Positions 50,596 to 62,954 are shown, numbered from the stretch's first letter. The stretch is 64,000 nucleotides of DNA from Zygnema cylindricum (GCA_037447655.1 JBBHKE010001466.1:122316-186315); one strand, 5' to 3'. A program made the numbers and translations. Notes: a model not told the origin generated them from the sequence alone.

Positions 50596-51139
50596 CTCCC
50601 CTTATTTTCTAGTCTATTTTCCCTTCGACGCCCTCACACATATAAACACACACTCTTTTTCCCTCTTTCTCTTTTGTTATTTCTTTTCCTTTTCTTTTCA
50701 TAAAACTTCAAAAAAATACTCTCGCACTTGAAACAGTGCATTAGATGATCCGAAATAATTGCATCACACATTTTATTTAGCATCCCACTTTTCATAAATA
50801 CGAGGAAAGATTTTATCCATCTCATCTCTTTTCCATCCACACTAAATCCAATTTTCCCTCTTGCAATTCAAACAGCCAGACCCTCTCCAATCTGCAACAC
50901 ATGCCCGCGTGCTAACCCCACCCTTTTAGAGTCACACCTTCATAAATGCCATCACTCCCTTTAGTGATGTCAAACCCATTACCCCCAAAAATTAAACTTT
51001 CCTCACTCTCACTTTCTAAATCTATTCCCAATAAACAGTTCTCCTCCCCTAAACCTTTCATTATATATTCTTCTTCTCCCCTATCCTTTAAAACCCCTTC
51101 TAGTTTCACTTCTCCCTTTGCCTCGGAATCCGTAGAAGT
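50596..51139 (-). pseudogene. Copia deletion derivative, copy 2 (truncated)
   Basis: Matches 45919-46450: polypurine tract, KSGMLNKMCDAIISDHLM (RNase H end region), GLGEENCLLGIDLESESEES and the acidic linker, then cut by a type 3 LTR at 51140. Confidence 0.75.
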
Positions 51140-51460
51140 TGTAGAAATTAATGGCCCATTTAAAGTATTTTCTAGGTCTAAATAGAAATATAGAAAGAAG
51201 CCGTGGCTTTCTACCTCTAACTTCTCTCTCCAACTCTCAAACTTGTCGCAGTCATTGAGAAATTGGAGAGGAAGCTAGAGCCATGGCTACTTTGGCTATC
51301 TAGAGGTTTACAGGAAATATATATATTAGTGTATCTACCGTTAGGGGTTTATTTACTAAAATAATATATGATGCTCCCAGGATTTGATCCTGGTACTTGC
51401 CGGACAGTAAGCAGTCGGTAGCCGGTAGCCTTATCTGTTAAGTCTAGACCTAGTATTACA
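51140..51460 (+). repeat. LTR type 3, 3'-truncated
   Basis: Starts TGTAGAAATTAATGG. The antisense tRNA-like T-arm CCAGG-ATCAAAT-CCTGG is perfect (51377-51393). It joins a truncated type 4 LTR near 51460. Confidence 0.75.
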
Positions 51461-52404
51461 GAAAAACCCTGACCGACTACACCCTTGTGTAGCCTAGACT
51501 CCCTTGAGTGCGCTGCAACAAGAATCACTGAAAATGGCCAAGTAAATTGATAGTTATGGCTGGCCAAAGTTTGCCTTTTACACACATGCTCTCCGGGAGA
51601 GAGGTGGCTACCTACCAAATATTCTAAGTCCTAAAACCCCCTCTCTAAACCCCCTAGTGTTGAGGTACCAACCAATCGCAATACTGTAAAGTACATAAAG
51701 GTCCAGGTGCCGGTGTACCTTTTGTGCGGCCATCGTACGACATGGCCAAAAAGTCGACACATATTATATGCTGACTCGTTCTTATTATCCCATGAGATGC
51801 CGCAAGCCAATGTGGTCGTGCCGCGTGTCAATTGACGTGGCGGTGACCGTAAACCGCCAAAAACCCATTTCGCGATCTTGGCATATATCGAAGCCGTCCG
51901 ATCATAATTAGATTTCAATTGTAGCCGTCGAAAATATATGCGCGGTATTTTTTTTGCTATCTAAACAAATGCGCGGTATCCGTTTCGTCACCTACCGTAC
52001 TCTGTACTATACAGAACTGTGTCTATGCACTACATATCCATTTCCCGTTAAATGAATTAGTCTACGTGTAACTATTTATATATTTAACCAACCATATATA
52101 TTCTAGCACTACTCCTAGACTTAACGGACAAAGCTAACGACTACATTGACGAACGACAGATACCAGGATCAATTCCTGGGTTCGTCAATAATTTTGGAAA
52201 ACCCATCTATTTTCTGCTACTTGTCTGCTAGAAAGCTTTAGGCAGCCATGGCTCTATCACCTTTAGGCAGCCATGGCTCTATCACCCTACCCAGCCTTAT
52301 GTGACTACAACAATTGTGGGGGCTTGGAGAAGAAAGTTAAAGGCAGACTGCCTCTACCTTTTTCCTATTATAATACAGACCTAGAAAATACTCAAATATC
52401 AACA
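51461..52404 (-). repeat. LTR type 4, copy c (truncated)
   Basis: Ends AAATATCAACA at 52404, next to an exon of the TPR gene. The tRNA-like hairpin is at 52146-52188. A 21-base stretch starting CTTTAGGCAGCCATGGCTC is duplicated in tandem near 52237-52277. Confidence 0.75.
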
Positions 52405-53089
52405 AGAGAGAGTTTTCAACTCACATCAAAAGGTAGTGATTGACCGGCGTCGCTGTCTTCGCTTCTAATTTTAGTAGAGTTAGTCGATTTTTTTCTTTTA
52501 AAACTTCTAACGATTGACTTTCTTCCAAAATATTAAATAGCCGTTGCGCATTTGAAACACTCTGGCCATATGCCCGGAGGTTCTCATAAAGCGTCGTCCG
52601 GTGACATATTGCCTGCGATATCTCAACCAATCCAGAAGAGCAACATATAAATATCTAACATATTACATATAATATAATTCTTGTACAAAAAAGAGTAAGG
52701 GGACTTTGGAAATACCTTTGCATAAGTCGGGTTGAGAGCAATGGCTCGACTGCAATCGGCGACGGCATCTGTAAAATGGTTAAGGCATTGATTCGCCTCA
52801 ACTCGATTTTCGTAACATTCTGCGATGAAAGGTCGAGATTCAGCGATCCGAGACACAGAAAAGGTCACTGTATATTTTTTCACATCCTCTTCATACTACT
52901 TTTCTTGAAAGGCTTTGTTTCTTGCTTATTTTTTGAGAAAGTTTTGTTATTTTCATTTTTAAATTAAAAAAAATAAAAATCGGCATTTGTAAATTTTGTC
53001 TTGATTTTTAAAAATATGAAATTTGAGATCTTATTTTTTTTATGTTTTGAAATTTTTGAAAGAAATTGATTTTACGATTTTGAAAACTC

Positions 53090-53298
53090 TATACATATAT
53101 ACATATATACATATTTACATATATACATATATACGTATATACGTATATACGTATATACATATATACATATATACATATATACATATATATATATGTATAA
53201 ATATATATACACATATATATATATATATATGTATATATGTATATGTGTATATATGTGTATATATATACATATATATGTATATATATGTATATATATAA

Positions 53299-53350
<52 letters not shown>
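53090..53350. repeat. TATACA/TA microsatellite
   Basis: ACATATAT and TATATG units for about 260 bases within an intron of the TPR gene. Confidence 0.95.
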
Positions 53351-53352
<2 letters not shown>

Positions 53353-53649
53353 GACTCGAAAAAAAAAACACAGTTATTTTTTTGTTTGTTTTTAAATAGT
53401 ATATTATGAAATAAATTTAAAACTTATCTCTGTTTCTACCTTTAATAAAGACCAGAAAAAACAAAATAAAAGATTTTTTTTTTTTTTTTTGTCTGTAAAA
53501 GGTGGATCCTTTTCATTATTTTTGTTTTTCCAATATATTGCGAGTTTCGACAGCCTACCTTATATTTAAGCAGTTCTCTGATGGATTCCGCCAAGGCTTT
53601 TGCTGCTTCCTTTTCTTTGTTATTTCCATCTCCCCCATAACTACCGCCC

Positions 53650-54978
53650 CCAAAAAAAAAGAAAAACTAACAAACAAACCTTCCATGATTAGAAATTATA
53701 CCATATATTCTTACTTAGATGTTAACACCCACTAGTACACCAATCCAGCCACACATCTGCTCGCTCTTCGGTGCTTTTTTTCCACAATGACTTTTGTAAG
53801 CGTTGACTATTGTAATAATTTAGAAGCCATAAGAGTTAGAGGTAAAGAAGTTGACCTTGCAGACTCAGCCAAAGGAGAGGGAGAGGGAGAGGGATAGAGA
53901 GAGGGAGAGGGAGAGGGAGAGGGTGTGGTGCATGAAATACAAACAAGCAAACATGCATCACAGCCAGCAAAGTCATGCTCACAAACATATATACCAACGA
54001 AAATATACATGAAAAGTCAAAAAAAAATATACACCATGAGAAGGAATAAAGGTGAAAATGACCCAAAGAGAGAAGGGGAAGAATACTCCCCTAGAGTGAA
54101 GTGGACCCAATAATTTATACTAAGCCACAAGGTAGCCACTAGGCTCTCGGGTCTCTATCGTATTCTCTACAAGAGTTATCTCAAAGTGCAGCAAAGCAAA
54201 TAAACAATTTCAACCAAACAAAGAAAATTCCCAAAATCTGGCCAAAATGCACTTTCCCACTCCCAACCAAAATACAAGCAAAACAAACAAAAACACTCCA
54301 AACCGTTCCGCTTTCCGTAGAAGGCGCAACCGGATCTAGATGCCTCTCCACCCGAACTTCACTCCACCACTTCCCAAAAACAACACAAGTTGGAGGGAAA
54401 CCTTCCGGACTTGGCTTCGAGCCGTGTGGAATAAAAAGCGTGGGCAGAAATACAACAAGGAATAGTTTTAGTCTATCTAGCCTCTACGGCTAGCTAGCAA
54501 TAAGAGCGAGAAACGTGAGCAATCGGTGAGAGAGAGCAAGAGAGAAGCTCAGCCGCCAGGAGAAAATTCTTGTCCAAAAGCTAAAATTCTCTAAATCTGA
54601 GAATTAGCCTAAGTAGAGCTACACTATGCCTATGCGAAACTAGCCTACGTCTAGCCAACTTTACACACATGAAACTAATTAAAATGTTGACCAATAGACG
54701 GACAGCATCGTCTGTTTTACGCCCAGCAAAATCCACCGTCCGAGGGTAAAAACCCTCCCTTACTACATGTACGCGCGAACCTACATGGGCTCGCGACTTA
54801 AACATATAAAATGTATCGAAACGTCGCCCGAAAATCGCGATTCGCCTCCAAACGATACTCCGCGTCCATTCTTCGAAAAAACGAAGCATACTGCACGAAA
54901 TACTCGAAATTGCAATACCTGCGCATGAAATAAAAAGTATCGCACGAAATTAGTACGGTTCAACAAACATATAAATAA
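53650..54978. other. Intronic sequence with no recognised gene
   Basis: Contains a short GAGGGA tract (53875-53935) and a region rich in CGAAA and GCGCG words (54680-54960). No domain was seen. The right end leads into a copia RNase H fragment. Confidence 0.4.
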
Positions 54979-55131
54979 ATGAATGTCAACTTTGTCAGAG
55001 AGAAGGTTGGAAACAAAATCATTAAACTGTTTCATAAAATTGATAGAGAAATGATTGCAGACATGATGACAAAACCAGTGCCTTCCCCTAAGTTGATTTA
55101 TTGTAGAGAAAACTGTGGATTAAAATTCTAA
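54979..55131 (+). pseudogene. Copia RNase H C-terminal fragment
   Basis: Encodes MNVNFVREKVGNKIIKLFHK and then EMIADMMTKPVPSPKLIYCR up to TAA 55129-55131, the standard end of copia Pol. It closely resembles the end of the minus-strand element at 33040-33230. The rest of the element is missing upstream. Confidence 0.85.
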
Positions 55132-55153
55132 AGTGACTAAGAATTAAAGAGAG

Positions 55154-56040
55154 TGTTCAAAAGAGGTAATTAATAGTTCAGTTCTCTATTTTAGTTATAC
55201 TTTAAAGAGAGAGAGAGTGAGGATCAAAGGCACGCCATGGCTGCCGCCATATTTAGAAAGTGGCAGATTTTGAAGTATAGGATATTTTACCAAAATGTTG
55301 CCTACAGCCCGATTTGAACCTGAGTTTGTTGTTCACTATGTAGTCGTTAGCCTTATCCACTAAGGCGTTACTGAAACAATACGCACGGATTTCAAAGATA
55401 TATAAACATTAACGCAACGGCTAATTAACACCAAACTAAAGAAGAGGAACAAATCATGCACGTACGCGAATCTGAACAGTGTAAAATATATTTTGATCGG
55501 ACGGCCATCATTGTAGCCGCCACCCCAAGTGAGCTTTTGGCGGCATTTAGAGATTGCGTCACGTAGTGCCACGTGGGGCCGCATAACTTGATGCCGGAGA
55601 AGATGGGAGGAGGAACCATGACTATTGATTTGAGAGGCGTCACTTTGAAAGCCATGTCGAACAATGGACGTACAATAAGTACATCGCCTATTGTACCTTC
55701 TTGTACTATATAGTGTTCTTTTTGCACTAGGGTTTAGTAGTAGGTAGTCGTGAGTAGGCAGACCAAGACTTAGTGATATTTAGGTACCTCTCTCTAAGAA
55801 AGCTTATAACTATCTAGGTCAACTTTGACCAGCCATAACTTACTGCTCAGAGGAGCAAATTCAATGATTCTTTTTGCGTTTGACTCAAGGGAGTCTTCTC
55901 CTCAGAGGAGTGAAGGTGGTCAAAATATTTGTGTGCCTGGGTGGCACTTATTCAGTGGGAAAGTGGAAGGGGCAAATATTATCCTAGAGGCTTTACATAG
56001 GCTGCTCCTTCTGTGGGTCAATGGAGACCACCGAATTTCA
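55154..56040 (+). repeat. LTR type 5, plus strand
   Basis: TGTTCAAAAGAGG...CGAATTTCA. Like the others, its end holds an ATGGAG...GAATTTCA start region for gag, but beyond it lies GA satellite instead of gag. The antisense tRNA-like module at about 55296-55372 has a good D-arm (GCCT/AGGC) and a GGTTCAAATC B-box word. Confidence 0.75.
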
Positions 56041-56700
56041 GAGGGAGAAGAAGAGGGAGAGGGAGAGGGAAAGGGAGAGGGAGACGGAGAGGGAGTGGCA
56101 GACTGCGAAAAAAAGGACGTAAGATGGGAAGAGATATTGAGAGAGAGAGGGAGAGGGGAGAGAGAGGGAGAGGGAGAGGGAAAGGGAGAGGGAGGGGCAG
56201 ACTAAAGGAGAGGCAAACGGCGAGAGAGAGGAATTGAGATTGGAAGAGACATTGAGAGGGAGAGGTTGTGGGAGAGGGAGAGGGAGAGAGAAGGGAGAGA
56301 GTTTGACTTAGAGGGAGAGGTAGATTGGGATGGAGAGGGAGAGGGAGAGAGAGAGGGAGAGAGAGAGAGGGAGAGAGAGAAAGAGGGAGGGGGAGAGGGA
56401 GAGGCAGACTGTGGGAGAGGGAGACTGCGAGAGAGGAGAAGTGAGATGGGATGAGACATTGAGAGGGCGAGGTAGTGGGAGAGGGAGAGAGAGATGTTGG
56501 AGAGGGAGAGGGAGAGGGAGGGAGAGGGAGAGGGAGAGGGAGAGGCAAAGACAAACAGCGAGAGAGAGGAAGTGGGATGGGAAGAGACATTGAGAGGGAG
56601 AGGTATAGGGAGATGGAGAGAGAGATAGGGGAGATAGAGAGTTTGACTTAGAGGGAGAGGCAGATTGGGATGGAGAGGGAGAGGGAGGAAGAGGGAAATA
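56041..56700. repeat. GAGGGA satellite
   Basis: 650 bases of GGGAGA/GAGGGA words with a higher-order unit of about 190 bases containing AGTTTGACTTAGAGGGAGAG or GAGACATTGAGAGGG. It lies between the LTR at 55154 and a TPR gene exon. Confidence 0.9.
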
Positions 56701-57689
56701 ATGCATGGAATCAAGTATCACTTTCGTTGGTGTAGGTTCAGGCTCCTTTTCTACGTTATCAAAAAGTTCCAATGCCTCTTTCAACTCTCCCATTGCAAAG
56801 GTTGCTTTTCCTCCTACCCACAACCTCCATATACGGGCTTCTCCCCCATAAGAGCCTCTCGGCGTATGTTTTTCCAAGAAGTCCAACGATTGGTCACAAA
56901 ATGGCTTAATTTTTGGGAACCTCCTCAACTGCAACAAGCAACAATAGAGGAGAAAACCCAAAAAAAAAAAGTTGGAAAAAAAAAGTTAGAAAAATAGAAG
57001 TCGTGAAAGAAGGTAAACCCTTTGATAACACATTTATCCATGTAAAACATACACCGTTATAGAAAATTAATTTACAAATAAGGCGATGTGAAAGTTCAAC
57101 GCTATCATGCTGTGACAAACACTCCATTAATATAAAATCTACAAAAAAAAATCACCAAAAAAAAATAAAAAAATTCTTTCACTTAGAAGAAAGAGACAAA
57201 AAGAGCACCCGAGCTTCTCGAGAAACTTACCCCCAAAAGACATTTTGCTTTCAAAAATAAAAGCAAATCACAATAAAAAGCTTTGTTTAGTGCCTCTTCA
57301 ACTTCATTTAACGCAGTTCCATATTCCGGAGGAGTAGTTTCAGTTTCAATTTTAAAATCCGTTTTAGAATCCAAAAAAGTTTGAGTTTTTTCCAAGCGAG
57401 TTTCCAAAAAACGAACGTCATCTTCTATTTCAACATTAAATTGGGAATCGGACTTCTGCTGATGCTGTTGAAATTCCTTAAGATGATGTTGAAATTCCTT
57501 AAGATGATGATCAGCAGAAGTAATATTTCCTAAAAATAAGTAACACTTGCAGTTTATAGAAAATAAAACAAAAAAAATTCAGTTTGCTACTTAATAAAAT
57601 GAGTTTTTCCTTTGTGAGGATATTTTCAAACTCCTTGATGGAAAAAACAACCGTGTAGACAACGCAAGCAAAATAAACGAAGTCAGCAA

Positions 57690-57985
57690 CACTCTTTACT
57701 TCCTCCTTTCCCTCCCTTGCTCCCTCCCTCCCTCCTTCTCTCTCACTCTCTCGCCCTTTCTCCCTCCCCCCTCTCCTTTTCAACCTCTCGCTTCCCCTCC
57801 CTTTCTCTGTCATTCCGTTCCACCCTCTCCCTCTCCCTCTCACTTTTTCTCCCTCCTTCCCTCCCTTTTTCCTTCCCTCTTTCCCTCCCTACCTCTTTCT
57901 CTCCTTCCTTCTTTCCTTCTTTCCCTCTTTCCCACTCTCCTTCCCACTCTCCCTCCCTCCCTCCCTCTTTAAACTCTTTTAGGTG
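57690..57985. repeat. CT-rich tract
   Basis: CCCTCCC, CTCTTTC and TTCCCTCC words in an intron of the TPR gene. Confidence 0.85.
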
Positions 57986-58219
57986 CGAAGCCAATGGTTG
58001 CCATACCTTGCTGCTTCAAGGTGCCGTTGGAGATCGTGGAAATCGAAAACACCCCCCTCTCTCTTTTCGTCGTTGCCTCCATCAACCTTCATGGGAGACC
58101 AGTCCATGAGGGAACCGGGGGAATCGGGCGACCAGCGAGAGCCCACATTGGACGCAGAAGTAATTCCTTGGGATGTACTTGGGAGGGCATTGGTTGTGAT
58201 GTGCTTCGTACTTTTTTAG

Positions 58220-58789
58220 GGGGAAGTTAATTTTGATTTTGATTTTGTACGTTTATAGATTTAGTGACGTTTGGGCGGGGTTCCTCGCACATGTATTTGT
58301 CACCCACGTGAGGATAAAAGCTCATTAATATTAAAAAAATCGAAATGGGTTTTTGATTTTTTTTCGTTATTTATATGCATAATATGCATTAAATAGAAAA
58401 CCAGAAGATACGCATTAAAAAAAAATGAAAAAAGAATTCTTTCTTTTTTTACCATTATTGGTGTCTTTCTTTATAAGGGGAAGAATAGAGGAGTGGGTGA
58501 GTGAAAGAAGGGAAAAAGGAAAGAGGAGCGTTAAAGTGAAGAAAGGGAGACAAGAAGACGATGAAATAGTTTGTTGGATGCCTGTGAAGGTTGCAGACCG
58601 TGTAAAAGTGTTTCCGTACATGCTATGATGAGCATATGTACTATCTCTCGTGCAAAAAATTCAAAAGCGCTTGGCCCATTTCCCTAGGTTTATAAGTGTA
58701 ACAATTGTACGTCATTATATAATTGTATGGTCATCGTTTTGTTTTTATCATGGACGACATCCAATGACTTAGGGTATGTCCTGATGTGC
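58220..58789. other. No recognised feature
   Basis: A 60-70 codon open frame exists on each strand near 58415-58628, but neither resembles a known family. The minus-strand one (starting MYGNTFTRSATF) could be an upstream exon of the TPR gene; there is no firm support. Confidence 0.3.
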
Positions 58790-59450
58790 ATAAGTTATGG
58801 TTTTTTTTTGTCGTTTTCTTGTAAAACTTAGCGCCGTACTGCCTAAGTTGCAACCGTACGAAGGAATCGCAAATTTGTAGAGTACAATGTGCGTCATCGT
58901 CGAATTTAGGATGTATGAAAATTTATGCCTTGTGTTTTTCGACCCACTTCCACGACAAAAAAACGTCATATTCAACCTTACGTTTAAAACACATGCGCGA
59001 TGTGTTTTAAAACTATATGTTTTTGGTAATCAAATAGGAACATATATTCGCACGTGCCGTAATTTTGGAGAATTTTCATACGATTTAGAAAGACAAAGAA
59101 AAGTACAGAATTCGCTATGTTTTATCCGTTTGCGTTCGAATACGACGAAAAAAAGTACACAATTTGTTTGGTTTTGTCCATTTTGTCCAGTACGGATTTC
59201 TTTTTTGCAAGGGTCTTCAAATTCTGATGCCATTTCAAATCGACCAGATAAGAGATGCAAAGGCAAAGCGCCTCGTGTTAAACCGTGAAACGGCAAAGGC
59301 TGGATGGCGGTACGTCTACAATGTCATGGTAACACATGCGACGTCACAGGCAGTTCCAAAATATAACGTGCGATCACAAATTGTAGATGTTGACAAACGT
59401 CACAGGTATTGTCGACGTATACAATCGTCACAAGCGTAAGTTAGGATTTC
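58790..59450 (+). repeat. Dispersed repeat family R1, copy 3
   Basis: Same block order as 3480-3990: TCGTTTTCTTG, CGTACGAAGGAAT, TTTCGACCCA, a hairpin (58982-59013), CGCACGTGCCG, CTACAATGTCA and TATACAATCGTCACAAGCG, ending GTTAGGAT. Confidence 0.65.
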
Positions 59451-59606
59451 GTCCTAACAAACATAGGGACATTTGAAAACCGGGTCCGGCGGATCAGCGC
59501 TAAAATACAAAGTAAGTTCGCTAAGTTACAAGTATATAGGTACATACCCTTAAAACTTATAAATTACTTATTTTAAAGGCCCACCTTGTAAAACACGTTG
59601 AATTTT

Positions 59607-59643
59607 ACACGTGCTTTAAAGGCTCAACTTTTAAAGCACGTGT
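59607..59643. other. Perfect 14-bp hairpin
   Basis: ACACGTGCTTTAAA pairs exactly with TTTAAAGCACGTGT across a 9-base loop. It contains two CACGTG-type cores and lies outside any recognised gene. Confidence 0.8.
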
Positions 59644-59934
59644 TTTAAGGGCTCTCGTCCAATCGGGTGTTTCCATTAATCGTACGGACACGTTTGTAAT
59701 ATTTTTATCATTTTCACATCATGACGTGCTTTATTACGATTCGAACCACGTAGGTTCCTGTTCAAACAGCCTATACAATTAAAAGATTCGATAAGTACAA
59801 AATGTGGGCAGTGTATCTGTACAGAAAGACGAAATTTAAGATTTGTCAATGTTGGGATATTGGGAGAATCGGCGGATCAGCCAAACTCAGGTTAAAGTTC
59901 GCATGACACAATTCGATTATGAGTATGGTTTTGC

Positions 59935-60430
59935 GATTTGCATCGGAGTACCTTTGGTTCGTTTAGTGTACGGCGGTTTAGTACTAACCGGTACATAGAA
60001 TATTGATGTATTTTGGTTTAGTTTGTGTTTCGTCTGTTTTTTATTCTCTTTGGGAGACTATGTTATTTAGTGCGATGTATGTGTCTGGTTTGTTTTAGTA
60101 CTCGCCATCATGCTTTGGCGATTGAATGTCTTCGTCGCCCTTTCGGCCCCCTTTTGTATGTTTTCAGTTAGTGGTGTTAGTGATCGTTAGTTGTCGGTCT
60201 TAGGAAGATACATTAGTAAATGTTTCAATCAGTTTTGTATGCAATCCTTAGTAAGAGATGCATCATGTGTCTTAAGGAGAGATACATCAAGATGTAGGGG
60301 GAGAACAACTAAGGAAGAAAGAAGTGTTATATGTTAGAGTGAGAGAAGAATTATGAGAGAGAGAGAGAGCTTGTATTGAAAAGTCTTCCGGCTGAATATA
60401 ATGATACTTAACTGATGTGAAGGAAGCAAG
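59935..60430 (+). repeat. Possible solo LTR related to copia-1
   Basis: It resembles 27927-28340 in composition and word order (GTTTAGTG, TTTCGTCnGTT, TTATTTAGTG, AGTnCnCGCCATC, GTTAGTGnT, GTCGGT). The ends and a target duplication could not be placed. Confidence 0.35.
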
Positions 60431-60868
60431 CTGTAAGTGTTTTTATTTGTGGGAATGTTTATTTAAAGCTTGCGGCCTTGCGCCGTGAGATTGGCTTTTG
60501 TATGCGACCGCACACGTTCAAATAAGTGCACTACACTGCTAATCATAATTAGAGTAATTAAGAAACACATAACGATTACGGAACCGCACACGTTCAAAAA
60601 AGAGCATTAGTTTTTACGCATGTGAATCGTCGAAAGCGTGAAAACAGGTCGTGCCGTACATCCGTCATCTGTGGCTAACCCTTATTGGCGTTGGAAAAGC
60701 CACTGCATTAAGTGCCGTCATTTCAGCCATAAAATCTAGCCCCTCCGTCGAAAGCCTCATTTTACAGACATTAACTTTTGCGATCCAAAGGGAAACGAAA
60801 CGCTTTCGTATTCCAGTAATTGTGGCGCAAATGGCAATTATTTCGATCTAAATCTCATGACATGAAAC
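60431..60868. other. No recognised feature
   Basis: Mixed sequence. CGCACACGTTCAAA occurs twice (about 60510 and 60586). The 66-codon frame at 60651-60851 has no recognised relative. Confidence 0.35.
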
Positions 60869-61940
60869 CATAGTTCAAAACATAGTTCAAAAGTAGGTGA
60901 AAGTAGGCCCATACAGTATGCCTATTGTATGCAAAACATTGGTCGAAAAATGAAAAAAAAGGTTAACAGGGTTGAGTTGTACATCGATCGATAGAGAATT
61001 AAACGGCATGTCTAAATTTTGAAAAAAAATCGGACAAAAAATATTTTTTCTGTGAATTTTGAGGTGTTTTTTATTTCAACCGTCAGATTTGGACGATCGG
61101 ACGGTCACTGATCAAAGTATTGATCTTAAGAAGATCACATGAAAAGCCCATAACACAACTTACGATAAGACAATTTGTCATATTAGCGTCTGCAATTTTG
61201 AAGGCCACACTAAATAAAGCCTCAAATTGACCAACCAGGTTGTTTTTTTTTTTTCCGGGTTTCTTCGGGTTTTCTTTCCGGCGGAATGTCATCCTACGCC
61301 GCGTCAGTTTGCTAAAAAAATTCGTCAGGTGGCGTGCGCTTTACTATGATCATACGTCATATTCGTACGATCGTACAAGAGTGTCCGCAACGCACACCCA
61401 TACAATATGCCTACTCTACGCGAGTTTATTGCCAAGTTTTGTGCGCCTACTAAAGGCCTACCATAAAAACGCCTACTTTTTAACTATGGTTCAAAAGTAG
61501 GCGTTTTTTCGTAGGCCTTAAATAGGTCGCCTTTAGCGTAAGTTGTGTTACGGGCTTTACATGTGATCTTCTTAGATCGCTACTTTGATCAGCGACCGTC
61601 CGTTCGTTCGAATCTGACGATAGTCCTATCGTAAGTTGTGCTATGGGCTTTCCATGTGATCTTCTTAGATCGCTACTTTGATCAGCGACCGTCCGATCGT
61701 CCAAATATGACGGTTTACATAAAAAGTACCTCAAAACTCACAGAAAAATATTTTTTTGTCCAAATGTTTTTCAAATTTTAGACATGACATTTAATTCTCT
61801 ATCGATCGATGTGCAACTCAACCCTGTTACTATTTTATTTCATTTTGCAGCCAATACAATATGGGTCTTAAGGTAGTATTGTAAAATTTACGTACAATAG
61901 GCATATTGTATGGGCGACTTTCACCTACTTTAAAACTATG
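60869..61940. mobile_element. Foldback/Mutator-like element with long inverted repeats
   Basis: Inverted arms of about 300 bases (60869-61190 against 61620-61940) begin CATAGTT...AAAGTAGGTGAAAG and include ATCGATCGATAGAGAATTAA and GGACGATCGGACGGTC. CATGAAAC, 8 bases, flanks both ends (60861-60868 and 61941-61948). Inside the right arm a unit of about 100 bases (GTAAGTTGTGnTAnGGGCTT ... CAGCGACCGTCCG) is tandemly duplicated. No transposase is encoded. Long arms suggest a MULE or foldback type. Confidence 0.85.
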
Positions 61941-61948
61941 CATGAAAC

Positions 61949-62954
61949 ACAAGACGTGAGTACGTGACCCATAACGAGTAAAATCCTTAGTAGATCCAGA
62001 TTGTCTCTACCACAACCCTCCCCGTTACTAGTGTTGATAACACTAATTCGGTTGCAACTTTTTCTGTGGTTTTTCTTTTCCAAAAATCATAAATAAAGTT
62101 AACACCATTCTTTAAGGACGTGAACTACAATAGCCCACGTCTTCTTGCACTAAATTAAGATTATTAATTCTAGTTTAGCATAAACACTAATAAATCTTTA
62201 AAGCTAAAAACGATGAGCGGTGTACATGTTTCTGTAATGTAGTGCATCCAAGTTGTCTTTTCTACATGTTCAAAATTCTTATATCTAGAAGCATAAAACA
62301 TCGTTCAAAATATCATAGCCCGTTAATGTTGTCCGTACAATTACACATTTTCTTGACGGAACATAGGCCAAATTTGTATTAGTGGAGGTACAAAAATGAC
62401 TCGTACGGAATGTACTTTGGTGCATTATCAATACGTTCGTATTTTACAATGAAACTTTGTAGTGAAACGTAATGAACAAATTCTTCCTCACTAACAATGC
62501 CATTGTTACCTTTTGAACGATGTCTTTAACGTAAAAATTGTGTTGTTGTGTTCAATTACATTTGTCACATTTATAACTTAGTCCTTTGGTGACACATATA
62601 TCCTCAAAAAATGGATCTAATGCTCATCATATTAATCTTTCTCAATCTAAATGATGTCAACCAATCTGATGAGGAATACATTATTCTAATGATCATGGTA
62701 TTTTTTATTTCAAATAACATCGTGCTTGCTCCTAACCCTTCATAAATTTGGTTAAGAGTTTTGGTATTGTGTTGAACATTCATGAACAACGGAGGTTATG
62801 AGGATAATACTACATTTTCCACCGAAGTTTACATTTTTGAGTGATCTTTTTTGATGCGTACGATAACAATAGGTGTATGGAACAGTATCCCTATCCCCAA
62901 CACCTTGTAAACTATTTGGTGGAGGGTTTAGGACACCGTATGGACACAATCCTC
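61949..62954. other. Intergenic sequence with MITE and dispersed-repeat relics
   Basis: 62130-62240 carries CCCACGTC and a GATGAGCGGTGTA end, like the MITE at 22602-22897. 62395-62485 resembles 13260-13345. No gene is recognised. Confidence 0.45.

Larger units (their letters stand above)
52425..58210 (-). pseudogene. TPR protein gene (plant J-TPR/DNAJC7-like), probably decaying
   Basis: Exons in reading order: 58210-58007 (DSPGSLMDWSPMKVDG), 57545-57231 (CYLFLGNITSADHHLKEFQ; NEVEEALNKAFYCDLLLFLK), 56928-56722 (IWRLWVGGKATFAMGELKEA), 53640-53559 (ALAESIRELLKYK), about 52915-52716 (AESRPFIAECYENRVEANQ; HFTDAVADCSRAIALNPTYA), and 52612-52425 (LYENLRAYGQSVSNAQRLF). This order matches plant J-domain/TPR co-chaperones, which bind Hsp70/Hsp90. 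Problems: TAG inside the first TPR helix near 52897, several exon phases that do not join, and a conserved NRAAAYK-type stretch reading NRVEANQ. A 21-base duplication repeats HHLKEFQ. The J domain expected at the C-terminus is not seen; a donor at 52424 points into the retroelement cluster. A copia RNase H piece, an LTR and a GA satellite occupy an intron. Confidence 0.7.

Noticed and set aside
55360-55727. Reverse-strand frames of 75-100 codons
   Set aside because: They lie entirely within an LTR and match no family; the same region in other LTRs is not open.
57994-58230. Plus-strand frame of 78 codons ending near 58230
   Set aside because: The opposite strand encodes a recognisable TPR-gene exon (PGSLMDWSPMKVDG), so the plus frame is its shadow.
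60651-60851. 66-codon frame starting MPYIRHLWLTL
   Set aside because: No start context, splice partner or recognisable relative; it borders a DNA transposon and is likely chance.
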